Under the pieces are notes generated by a model. It made no database searches. It saw only the letters and a program-made list of their open reading frames with translations, and was not told the origin of the DNA. A DNA stretch of 64,000 bases, from positions 1 to 64,000 of the forward strand of contig JBGAKG010000031.1 in assembly GCA_044224495.1 (NCBI GenBank), written 5' to 3'. Shown in pieces: positions 45,493-52,808 of the stretch. Source of the DNA: JBGAKG01 sp044224495. GTDB lineage: Bacteria; Myxococcota_A; Polyangia; Polyangiales; Polyangiaceae. The stretch's first letter is position 1; every line of letters begins with the position of its first letter. The translations under genes and the position numbers were made by a program.

Positions 45493-46610
45493 TGCGACGT
45501 GCCCGTGCCGTCAGCTTGCTCCCCATCGCCGCGCTCGTGCTCGCGAGCTGCGCGAAGGACACCGTGTTGCCCGACGACACGAGCGAGGCCGTCTGCGGCG
45601 ACGGCATCATCGCCCCGACCGAGGAGTGCGACGGCACCTTCGACGGGTGCAACGCGTGTCGCGTCGTCCCGGGCTGGCAGTGCAACGGCAACGACTGTCA
45701 CCCGCTCTGCGGCGACGGCATCGTCGGCGACGGCCCGAGCTGCGCGAACGCACGCAAGGCCGAAGCGTGCGACATGACCGGCTACTGGATCGCCCGCGAG
45801 ACGACCTTCGCGCGCGACACCGTTCTGAACGACATCCAGACCACCAGCGCGTGGTACGTGTATCATGCAAGTCAGTCGGGGGATCAGTTCCAGATCGAAG
45901 AGTCGATCTGGTGCGGTGTCCACGTGACGGGCTCCGCCACCGTCGACCCGACCGCCGCGACGTTCCGCGGGCTGCTCTACCGGAACGACATGGGGAAGTC
46001 CGGCAAGCACGGGCCCCGGCGCGGCACGTTCAAGGCGCAAGGGAGCGGCTGCGCGTTCGCGATCGACCGCTTCTACAACGTGCGCGGGCTGAACGACGCC
46101 CAGCTCCCGACCGACTTCCTCGAGAAGCCCGACCTCTCGACGCTCTCGCCGATGCCCGAGGAGCCCGATCCGTTGAACCCGACGGGGCAGAACCTCGGCG
46201 GCACCGACGACCCCGACCAGGACGGCCTCCCGGGCGCCGGCTATCGCATCACCGGCATCGCGAGCGGCATCCGCAGCGCGGCCCAACGGGACCTCGCGGA
46301 GTACGCGACGAAGCCCGGCGGCGAGGTCGCCGCGAACGCGGTCCTGTTCTCCGCGCCCGGCTTCTTCGATCTGCAGGAGACCATTCTGCGCGTCTCCGAC
46401 TGCGGGCTCAGCTGCGGGCTCGTGGCTGCGCGCGCGTTCGTGGCGAAGGACCGCACCCCGCGGACCACGCTCCGCTTCTTGGGCCGGACGCTCGACGGGC
46501 CGACGGCGAAGGCCATCATCAAGGGTCCGCTCCGCGCCGATCCTTCGACCGATCTGGCGACGTGCGCGATCGTCCGCACGGCGCTCCCCCACGATCCCTC
46601 GAAGCAATAG
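45492..46610 (+). CDS. Cys-rich-repeat lipoprotein coupled to the GMC oxidoreductase
   Basis: 372 residues. Signal peptide ending ALVLASC (lipidated Cys). A short run of Cys-rich repeats (CGDGIIAPTEECD, CNACRVVPGWQCNGNDC, CGDGIVG), the type often found at the N-terminus of myxobacterial secreted proteins, precedes an uncharacterised domain with GYWIARETTFARDTVLNDI and WYVYHASQSGDQFQIEES (in parts). Start ATG 45492 overlaps the GMC stop. The pairing suggests a substrate-binding or assembly partner held at the membrane next to the exported oxidase; direct evidence is lacking. It ends the run that began with hslO. Confidence 0.78.
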   Translation: MRRARAVSLLPIAALVLASCAKDTVLPDDTSEAVCGDGIIAPTEECDGTFDGCNACRVVPGWQCNGNDCHPLCGDGIVGDGPSCANARKAEACDMTGYWIARETTFARDTVLNDIQTTSAWYVYHASQSGDQFQIEESIWCGVHVTGSATVDPTAATFRGLLYRNDMGKSGKHGPRRGTFKAQGSGCAFAIDRFYNVRGLNDAQLPTDFLEKPDLSTLSPMPEEPDPLNPTGQNLGGTDDPDQDGLPGAGYRITGIASGIRSAAQRDLAEYATKPGGEVAANAVLFSAPGFFDLQETILRVSDCGLSCGLVAARAFVAKDRTPRTTLRFLGRTLDGPTAKAIIKGPLRADPSTDLATCAIVRTALPHDPSKQ

Positions 46611-46674
46611 GAGCGGACATCGATTGGGCACGGCGTGGGCATTTCCACGACTTGCGACGCGATGGCGGGCCTCC

Positions 46675-46680
46675 TACCGT
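46675..46680 (+). promoter_or_regulatory. -10 element of the RCC1-repeat lipoprotein
   Basis: TACCGT, ending 6 bp before ATG 46687. Confidence 0.4.
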
Positions 46681-46686
46681 GGTCGG

Positions 46687-47922
46687 ATGCGCTCCTTCCT
46701 CGCTCTCTTCGGCTTCGCGCTGCTCGTCCCTGCCTGCATCATCGTGGACTCGACCCCCGATGGCGGAACCGACCCCGACGCGGGCAACACCAACCCCGAC
46801 GGCGGAAACGGAAACCCCGACAGCGGAGCGCCGCTGCCCTCGCCCGAGCTGAAGTCGCTCTCGGCGGGGAGCGAGATGACGTGCGCGGTGCTCGTCGACG
46901 GCACGGTGAAGTGCTGGGGCCGCAACAACGTCGGCCAGCTCGGCAACGGCACGAAGACGTTCGATCCGGTCGTGAAACCGGTCGCAGTCAGCGGGCTCAC
47001 CGACGCGGTCGCCGTGTCGGCCGGCGTCGAGTACGCGTGCGCGCTCCGCGCGGGCGGCACGGTCGTCTGTTGGGGAGGCGGCGCCCTCGGCGTCCTCGGC
47101 AACGGCACCACCGACGACACGTCGACGCCGAAGCCCGTCTCCAACCTCACCGGCGTGAAGGAGATCGCCGCCGGCTTCTCGGCGACGTGCGCGCTGAAGA
47201 CCGACGGCACGGTGTGGTGCTGGGGTCGCGGCGGCGACTACGGCACGAACACGCTCTCCAACGCACTCGTGCCGGTCCAGGTGGCTGGGCTCGCCAACGT
47301 CGCGCACCTCGCGAACGCCAACGAAGGCGGCCAGTCGCTCTCGTCGCTCGTGTGCGCGCTGATGAGCGACAAGACGGTGCAGTGCTTCAGCAACTACAAC
47401 GTGTCGGGCCAGCTCGGGAACGGCACGCAGAACTCGAGCCGTACGCCGGGCCCGGTGGCGGGCATCGCGGATGCGACCGCGATCACGGCCTCGCTCCTGC
47501 ACGGGTGCGCGGTCCGCGCCGACGGCACGTGGTGCTGGGGCGCGAGCCAGACCGTGGGCGACGGAACGGTGGAGCAGCGATTGGCGCCGGTGAAGGCGAC
47601 GACCACCCTCTTCGCGGAGCTCTCCTCCGGCTTCGAGCACACCTGCGGGCGCGAGAGCGGGGGCACGGTGTGGTGCTGGGGCTCGAACAACCGCGGTCAA
47701 TCGGGCGACGGCGCGGCGATCAAGGTCAGCGACTATCGGCTGTCGCCGGTCAAGTCCAACGTCACGGACGCCACGATGCTGTCCGCCGGCATGTTCCACA
47801 ACTGCGCGTACACGGCATCCAAGAAGACGCTGTGCTGGGGCGCGAACAACTTCGGCGAGCTCGGCTGGGGGACGCCGAGCTCCTTCGAACGGAGCTCGGT
47901 GCCCACCGCCGTCGTGTGGTGA
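46687..47922 (+). CDS. RCC1-repeat lipoprotein
   Basis: 411 residues. Signal peptide ending LLVPAC; an Asp/Pro/Gly linker (STPDGGTDPDAGNTNPDG) then about seven RCC1/BLIP-II repeats forming a beta propeller. Each repeat has the pattern VCALRAGGTVVCWG, GQLGNGT, TAISA-like turn; examples are MTCAVLVDGTVKCWGRNNVG and HTCGRESGGTVWCWG. RCC1-type propellers on myxobacterial lipoproteins are surface interaction domains, not Ran-exchange factors. TACCGT ends 6 bp before the ATG. The upstream extension of the frame is not coding. Confidence 0.88.
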   Translation: MRSFLALFGFALLVPACIIVDSTPDGGTDPDAGNTNPDGGNGNPDSGAPLPSPELKSLSAGSEMTCAVLVDGTVKCWGRNNVGQLGNGTKTFDPVVKPVAVSGLTDAVAVSAGVEYACALRAGGTVVCWGGGALGVLGNGTTDDTSTPKPVSNLTGVKEIAAGFSATCALKTDGTVWCWGRGGDYGTNTLSNALVPVQVAGLANVAHLANANEGGQSLSSLVCALMSDKTVQCFSNYNVSGQLGNGTQNSSRTPGPVAGIADATAITASLLHGCAVRADGTWCWGASQTVGDGTVEQRLAPVKATTTLFAELSSGFEHTCGRESGGTVWCWGSNNRGQSGDGAAIKVSDYRLSPVKSNVTDATMLSAGMFHNCAYTASKKTLCWGANNFGELGWGTPSSFERSSVPTAVVW

Positions 47923-47928
47923 TCCTGA

Positions 47929-48915
47929 TCAGAAGTTGACGTCGCCGTCGGCCGAGGCCGTCGCGAACTTCTGCGCGTAGAACGCCGAGAGCTCGCTGAA
48001 GCGACGGTGGAGCTCGCCGTTGTTCTTCATCGCGTTCTGCGAGAAGTGCTGCGACCACCACGCCCCCGCGTTGCTCCACGCGAGCGCGTTCATGCCGTAC
48101 TCGGCGAGCACCTGGTTCGCGTCGCGGCCTTGGCGCGCCGCGGCGCCCTGCGCCTCCTGGATCTCGACCCACTGCTCGAGGGTGATCGGGGGCTTGCTCG
48201 GGTCCGCAGCGGCGCCGCCGAACTGACCCTGCGCGCTCTGCGTGAACGCGTTGCCGTAGGCCGTCGCGATCGTCGCCGTGGTGTCACGCGACATGCGGGC
48301 CATCCACTCGGCGCTGACGCGATCCCACGTGGCCTTGTCGATGCCGAGCCCGCCGATGAGCGCCGCGGGATCCTGACCCGACGCGACCTTGGCCTGCACG
48401 CCGGCCCACGCCTCGAGGCTCACGCCCTCGACCGGAGCGAGCTCGCCCGAGAGCTGGCCCTGCGCGCGCTGCTGCATCTGACCCATCATCACCTTCGTGT
48501 AGACGTTCATCTGCATCTGGGTGATGTCACCCATGTCCCACCCGAACTTCTGCCGCTGCGCGGGCTGCGGCGCGTAGTAGTAGGCGGTCTGGCGGAGGCG
48601 ATCGACCTGCTGCGTCGTCTCGAGCGAGAGCTCCTGACAGATCTGGCCGTAGACGTCCTGGCGGCCCGCCGCGAGCGCGTTCTCGAGCCGGACGCCGCAG
48701 ATGAAGCGGTTCACGGTCTCCTGGACTTGGTAGAAGTGCTGCTCGTTGCGGATGCCGTGCTTCTGGAAGAGCTGGTAGCGCTGCGCGCGGTCTTCCCACG
48801 CCTGCTCGATCTCGCGGTGGGCGGCCCACCAAGCTTCGATGTCGTTCCCGATGTCGAAGCGGGCCGTGTCGTCCTGGGCTTCGAGGGCATAGTCTCGCTG
48901 GAAGTCGTCGCTCAT
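47929..48915 (-). CDS. Orphan Gln/Asp-rich protein under a strong sigma54 promoter
   Basis: 328 residues, no signal. Acidic N-terminus (SDDFQRDYALEAQDDTARFDIGNDIEAW, in parts), high Gln and Trp content, and a mostly helical fold with DITQMQMNVYTKVMMGQMQQRAQGQL and DRVSAEWMARMSRDTTATIATAYGNAFTQSAQGQFGG (in parts). The ending WWSQHFSQNAMKNNGELHRRF suggests a long helix. It is divergent in use from anything I recognise; abundance is suggested by the Shine-Dalgarno AGGAG at good spacing, which is rare here. Promoter at 48947 is a near-perfect sigma54 site. Possibly a structural, gas-vesicle-like or matrix protein; I cannot tell. Confidence 0.72.
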   Translation of the reverse strand: MSDDFQRDYALEAQDDTARFDIGNDIEAWWAAHREIEQAWEDRAQRYQLFQKHGIRNEQHFYQVQETVNRFICGVRLENALAAGRQDVYGQICQELSLETTQQVDRLRQTAYYYAPQPAQRQKFGWDMGDITQMQMNVYTKVMMGQMQQRAQGQLSGELAPVEGVSLEAWAGVQAKVASGQDPAALIGGLGIDKATWDRVSAEWMARMSRDTTATIATAYGNAFTQSAQGQFGGAAADPSKPPITLEQWVEIQEAQGAAARQGRDANQVLAEYGMNALAWSNAGAWWSQHFSQNAMKNNGELHRRFSELSAFYAQKFATASADGDVNF

Positions 48916-48946
48916 GGATTCTCCTGAGGGTTGGCCCCTGCTCCAG

Positions 48947-48962
48947 AGCAAGAGCCGTACCG
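48947..48962 (-). promoter_or_regulatory. Candidate sigma54 promoter of gene 48915
   Basis: On the minus strand CGGTACG-GCTC-TTGCT: 10 of 12 fixed positions, with GG and GC 10 bp apart. The expected start is near 48936 and the leader of about 21 nt carries AGGAG at 48921-48925. TTCGCGCGAA, a perfect palindrome (48980-48989), lies upstream. Confidence 0.6.
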
Positions 48963-48989
48963 GGGCAGCAGAACGGGTTTTCGCGCGAA

Positions 48990-50405
48990 TTACCAGGGGG
49001 AAGGCCCCGCCTCCGGCTGCGCGGCGGGCGCGACGTTGCCCGGCCCGGCAAACGTTTGCCGGCGAACGATCGGGGGCTGGCTCCGGCGGACGAACCAGAC
49101 CGTGAGGCCCAGCGCGACGATGCCCTGCACCACGCCGGCGGTCGACACGAGCCACGGGATGCCGTGCGCGTCGGCCGCGACGGTGGCCACGCCCTCGGCG
49201 GCCATCGCCGACAGGATCACGATCCACTGGAACACGCCCTGGACGCGTCCGCGGAGGTGCGCCGGGGTCTCGCGCACGGTGACGACGTCGCTCGCGACGC
49301 CCGCGATCGACGTGAGCCCACTGTCGACGGCGAGCACCACCACGAACGACGCGACCATGTGCAACGCGGCGAGCCGTCCGGCCACGACCATCACCACCGC
49401 GTCGAGGAGGAGCGCGGCCGCGAACAGCCGCTCCGCCCGCACGCGGCGCAGCATCCACGGCACGGCGGCGACGAGCACGAGCGACGTGACGGTGGTCGCC
49501 ATCTCCATCCAGCGCACGGTGTCGGCGCTCGCGGCCATGACGTGGCGGACGATCATGCGCCCGTCGTAGAGCTCGGCGACCATCTCGACGAGCCAGCTCC
49601 CGAAGAGCACGGCCACGAGCAGCGGAGCGCCCCACAAGAGGCGGAACGGACCCACGCTGCTCGGGCTCGCGGGCGCAAGAGGCGCAGCGACGGGCGCCCG
49701 AGGCTGCGATGGCACGAGCGCCGGGCTCGGTGCCGCTGCGAGGATGGAGCTGCTACCGACGGAGAGGCTCGCCGTGCGGCGGCGTGCGGCCAGCGCGAGC
49801 CCGATCAGGAACGCGAGGTTCGTGATCACGTCGAAGCCGAAGAGCATCCAGGCGCGGCCGGCCACCGCGCGCATCAGCACGCCGCCGACGACGAGCCCGA
49901 GCAGGATCGACGCGGTGCGCGCCTGCGCGATCCAAGTCGAGAGCGAAGGGAAGCGCGCCTCGTCCTCGAGCACGTCGGCGCCGAACGCGAGCCGCGCCGG
50001 GCGGAGCGCCGTCTTCATGAAGCCGGAGACGACCATGAACGGGAGGATGCGCGCGATCGTGAGCGGCCCCGTCGCCATCAGCACGACGAGCGCGGCGAGG
50101 ACGAGCGTCTCGATCACGCGGCCGCCGGCGAGCACGCGGAAGCGCCGCTGGACGAGCTCGCGCGCCGCGCGCACGACCTTGCCGCGCCCGTCCGCGAGCC
50201 AACCCGCGACGGCGGTGCCGGCGAGCATGGCGACGAGCGTCGGGAGCGCCATCGCGGCGCGCGCGTGCTGGTCGGTCATGAGATCCGTCTGAACGAGCTG
50301 GGTCGCCCAGAGCGAGACGGCGATGCCGACGTCGTCGACGATGCAGCCGCCGAGATAGGCGCGAGCGGCGGGCTCCTTGGCGAGGGTGGCGAAGAGCTTC
50401 TTCAT
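48990..50405 (-). CDS. Major facilitator transporter
   Basis: 471 residues with about twelve transmembrane helices in two halves joined by a Pro/Ala/Ser-rich loop (about 229-262). It contains MAGTAVAGWLADGRGKVVRA, the MFS intracellular loop between helices 2 and 3, and FMKTALRPARLAFGADVL. It most resembles exporters of the multidrug/siderophore MFS kind, with no substrate clue. I start at ATG 50405 (MKKLFATLAKEPAAR). The remaining upstream open frame has no family support. The intergenic region to plsC is the longest in the window. Confidence 0.8.
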   Translation of the reverse strand: MKKLFATLAKEPAARAYLGGCIVDDVGIAVSLWATQLVQTDLMTDQHARAAMALPTLVAMLAGTAVAGWLADGRGKVVRAARELVQRRFRVLAGGRVIETLVLAALVVLMATGPLTIARILPFMVVSGFMKTALRPARLAFGADVLEDEARFPSLSTWIAQARTASILLGLVVGGVLMRAVAGRAWMLFGFDVITNLAFLIGLALAARRRTASLSVGSSSILAAAPSPALVPSQPRAPVAAPLAPASPSSVGPFRLLWGAPLLVAVLFGSWLVEMVAELYDGRMIVRHVMAASADTVRWMEMATTVTSLVLVAAVPWMLRRVRAERLFAAALLLDAVVMVVAGRLAALHMVASFVVVLAVDSGLTSIAGVASDVVTVRETPAHLRGRVQGVFQWIVILSAMAAEGVATVAADAHGIPWLVSTAGVVQGIVALGLTVWFVRRSQPPIVRRQTFAGPGNVAPAAQPEAGPSPW

Positions 50406-50480
50406 CGCCCGACTCCCAAGTCGAACCACACCGCCACGGCAGCCACGAACGCGACGGGAACGCCCCCGGCGACGAGCATC

Positions 50481-50618
50481 TCACCTGCCCATGCGCCTGC
50501 CCTCTCTGCCCTTGCCCTTGCCCTTGCCCTTGCCCCTGTCCCTTCCGCCTCCGAGGGCACGGACGTCACGAAATCGGGCAGGGGCATCGGGCAGGCGCAG
50601 GCGCAGGTTGGAGAGAGC
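50481..50618. repeat. GC-rich hexamer repeat element B (long imperfect hairpin)
   Basis: Left arm: CCTGCCCATGCGCCTGCCC then CTCTC and five TTGCCC units. Right arm: GGGCAGGGGCATC then GGGCAGGCGCAGGCGCAGG, GAGAGAGC. The arms are mostly complementary, leaving a loop near 50545-50575. The right arm read in reverse closely matches element A (18923) and the right arm of element C (60385). Confidence 0.6.
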
Positions 50619-50698
50619 ATGCGGTCTCCCATTGCGAACGGCGTACCGCGCCTTGTGTACTGAAATTACTCGTCTTTTTGTCGACCACCGTCCGCTTT

Positions 50699-50732
50699 TC
50701 CGGACACCAACCCGAACCCACTGTCCGGACAC
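50699..50732 (+). promoter_or_regulatory. Two TCCGGACAC repeats before plsC
   Basis: TCCGGACAC at 50699-50707 and 50724-50732, 25 bp apart. The second is part of the perfect palindrome TGTCCGGACA (50722-50731). Possible repressor site for the acyltransferase gene at 50772. Confidence 0.45.
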
Positions 50733-50771
50733 TCGGATCGGCGAAACCTGTGCTTTGATGCGCCGCCCACG

Positions 50772-51617
50772 ATGTCCGAGTTCTCACGCCCGACCAAAGA
50801 TCAGCTCGGCGCGCTCTCGCGAATGGAACGCTTCGCGTACGCCATCGGCGACGTCACGTTCCGGCACTTCTCGCTCGGGTCCGCCGCCTACAACTCGGTC
50901 GTGATGAGCGCGATGCTCTGGGCGACGGCATCGCGCCGGCTCCGGATCCACGGGCTCGAGCACATCCAGAAGTTCGGCAAGAAGGACATCGTGCTCGTGG
51001 TCGCGAACCACCGCACGTTCTTCGACTTCTTCGTCGTCTGTGCGTGCACGTTCTGGAACACGAAGATGACGCGCCGGATCCTCTTTCCGGTGCGCTCCAA
51101 GTTCTTCTACGACCATCCGCTCGGGCCGATGGTCAACGTCGCGATGAGCGGGATGACGATGTTCCCTCCCCTGCTCCGCGACGGCGGCATCCACCGCCGC
51201 ACGACGTTCAACGAGTACTCGATCCAGCGCTCGATCGAGGAGCTGCGCGTGCCCGGCACGATGATGGGGCTCCACCCCGAGGGCACGCGCAACAAGAGCA
51301 GCGACCCCTACGCGCTCCTCCGCGCGCGGTCGGGCGTCGGGCGCATCGCGCTCGCTTCACCCCAGGCCCACATCATCCCGGCGTTCCTGCTCGGGATGGG
51401 GAACCAGCTCCAGAAGGAGTTCCGCTACAACTGGTTCGAGTCCGACAAGACCCAGATCGACGCGATGTTCGGCCCCGAGATCGACCTCTCGGACCTGCGC
51501 GCCGAGCCGCAGAACCACCACGCGGCGCAGCGTGCCTCCGAGCGCATGCTCGAAGGCATCGCCGCGCTGGCTCAGAAGCACAAAGAGACGATCGGTCCGA
51601 CCCGCGTCACGGGTTGA
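50772..51617 (+). CDS. PlsC-like acyltransferase (1-acylglycerol-3-phosphate acyltransferase family)
   Basis: 281 residues. Catalytic NHRTFFDFF (HX4D) and the second motif LHPEGTRNKSS are present, with RYNWFESDKT later. It transfers acyl groups in phospholipid or related lipid synthesis at the membrane. No strong signal peptide; a hydrophobic stretch near 60-75 may dock it. The stop overlaps the converging VWA lipoprotein gene by 11 bp. Two TCCGGACAC repeats lie upstream. A weak GG-N10-GC at 50740-50753 was not taken as a promoter. Acyltransferases of this size are common in these genomes. Confidence 0.85.
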   Translation: MSEFSRPTKDQLGALSRMERFAYAIGDVTFRHFSLGSAAYNSVVMSAMLWATASRRLRIHGLEHIQKFGKKDIVLVVANHRTFFDFFVVCACTFWNTKMTRRILFPVRSKFFYDHPLGPMVNVAMSGMTMFPPLLRDGGIHRRTTFNEYSIQRSIEELRVPGTMMGLHPEGTRNKSSDPYALLRARSGVGRIALASPQAHIIPAFLLGMGNQLQKEFRYNWFESDKTQIDAMFGPEIDLSDLRAEPQNHHAAQRASERMLEGIAALAQKHKETIGPTRVTG

Positions 51618-52746
51618 ACTGCTCGCCGCCGCCGGCCGAGGCCGTCGCGGTCGCTGCGGGCGGCGTGACCTTCACGCCGGCCCCTGCCCCGCCCGTCGCT
51701 CCACCGCCGCCCGCAGGCTTGTCGGTCTTGATCGCGGGGGGCGGCGCGAGCGCATCGCCCTTGGTGACGTCGAAGTTGGGCTTCTGGTTCGGATCGCAGT
51801 TGGGCTGGAAGCCGGTGGCGTCGAACTCGCTCTTCATCGAGCCGGAGCGATCGGGCTTGCCCTTGTCGTCCTTGGTCTCGGCCTCGATCGTGACCTCGTG
51901 TTTGCCGGCGCGCGCGGGCGAGCAGTAGCTGAGGAGGTAGAAGCTCTTCGTCGCCGCGTCGATCTTGGAGGCGATGGAGTCGAACGCCTGGACGACGGCG
52001 GCCTTGTCCGCGGCCATCGCGGTGCCGTCGCGCCCGATGCGAGCGAGCTCGGACTCCTTCATCTCGGCGCCGAGGCCGATCGCGAACACCTGGTACTTGG
52101 TGTCGTCGAGGGCCTTCGCCCGGTCGGACTCGGGGACGCGGCGCGCGCGATCGGTGCCGTCGGTAAAGACGACGAGCGTACCGAAGTGGAGCGGCTGGTC
52201 CGCCGTGGCGAGCGCTTTGTCGAGCTCCTTGATGCCCGACACGATCGCGCCGTTGAGGTTGGTGCTCGGGTCCGACGGCTTGAAGGAGCCGAGCGACTTG
52301 GCGGCACCCTTGGCGCCGGCGGTGGAGAACGGGGCGATCGGGTGGAGCTCGGCCGCGCCGTCGAACGCGTAGATGGCGACCTTCTGGTTCTTCTCGACCT
52401 TGTCGGTGAAGGCGTTGACCGCCTCGGTGAGGACGTCGACCGCGCCGCCGTCGACGACGCTGCCGCTGAGGTCGACGAGCAAGAGCGTGTAGTGCGAGGC
52501 CGCGACCTCGGGGTTCAGGATGGTCTGCTTGCTCTCGAACTTCGAGACGAGCTCGCCGTCTTCGTAGATCTTGAAGCTGTCCGCATCGAGACCGCCGACG
52601 GGCGTGCCGTTCGTCTGCTGCACCTTGAAGTAGACGACGACGTTGCTCGGCTTGTTGTTGGTCGCCTTGATCGGAGTGAGCTTCAACCCGCCAGCGCACG
52701 CGAGGACGGTGGTGGCGAGGAGGAGGGAGGGAAGGAGCTTTCGCAT
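51607..52746 (-). CDS. VWA-domain lipoprotein
   Basis: 379 residues. Signal peptide ending TVLAC (Cys17); then a von Willebrand A domain (about 75-270) with the MIDAS DLSGS and TDGT features and GLGAEMKESELARIG. The region before it (FKIYEDGELVSKFESKQTI) looks like an Ig-like strand set, as in related VWFA-related bacterial proteins. A Pro/Gly-rich tail (PPPAIKTDKPAGGGGA) ends it. It should bind a partner with a metal ion at the cell surface. TATCCT lies 8 bp before ATG 52746. Divergent from kinase gene 52809. Confidence 0.85.
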   Translation of the reverse strand: MRKLLPSLLLATTVLACAGGLKLTPIKATNNKPSNVVVYFKVQQTNGTPVGGLDADSFKIYEDGELVSKFESKQTILNPEVAASHYTLLLVDLSGSVVDGGAVDVLTEAVNAFTDKVEKNQKVAIYAFDGAAELHPIAPFSTAGAKGAAKSLGSFKPSDPSTNLNGAIVSGIKELDKALATADQPLHFGTLVVFTDGTDRARRVPESDRAKALDDTKYQVFAIGLGAEMKESELARIGRDGTAMAADKAAVVQAFDSIASKIDAATKSFYLLSYCSPARAGKHEVTIEAETKDDKGKPDRSGSMKSEFDATGFQPNCDPNQKPNFDVTKGDALAPPPAIKTDKPAGGGGATGGAGAGVKVTPPAATATASAGGGEQFNP

Positions 52747-52754
52747 CGGAGGGA

Positions 52755-52802
52755 AGGATACTCGTCCTCTCCACGTGCGGTCACGAAAAGCCTTGATAGG
52801 CT
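52755..52802. promoter_or_regulatory. Divergent -10 elements of the VWA lipoprotein and kinase genes
   Basis: Minus strand TATCCT (52755-52760) ends 8 bp before ATG 52746; plus strand TAGGCT (52797-52802), with TGA before it, ends 6 bp before GTG 52809. Confidence 0.5.
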
Positions 52803-52808
52803 GTGGGC

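Larger units (their letters stand above)
50406..50771. other. Longest intergenic gap: repeat element B plus an AT-richer promoter region
   Basis: From left: a short spacer, element B (50481-50618), then 50620-50771, which is AT-richer than the window. That part has TTGTGTACTGAAATTACTCG and TTTTTGTCG stretches followed by two TCCGGACAC repeats. I see no small gene in it. Confidence 0.6.

Noticed and set aside
46626..46641. GG-N10-GC (GGCACG...GGGCA) upstream of the RCC1 gene
   Set aside because: The -12 half is poor (GGGCA) and a better TACCGT sits 6 bp before the ATG.
50505..50540. TTGCCC hexamer run as a CRISPR or telomere-like repeat
   Set aside because: Units are 6 bp without spacers and form one arm of a hairpin element.
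50738..50754. CGGCGAA-ACCT-GTGCT before plsC as a sigma54 site
   Set aside because: Only GG, GC and a few other bases fit; in DNA this GC-rich, GG-N10-GC alone is expected about once per 70 bp.
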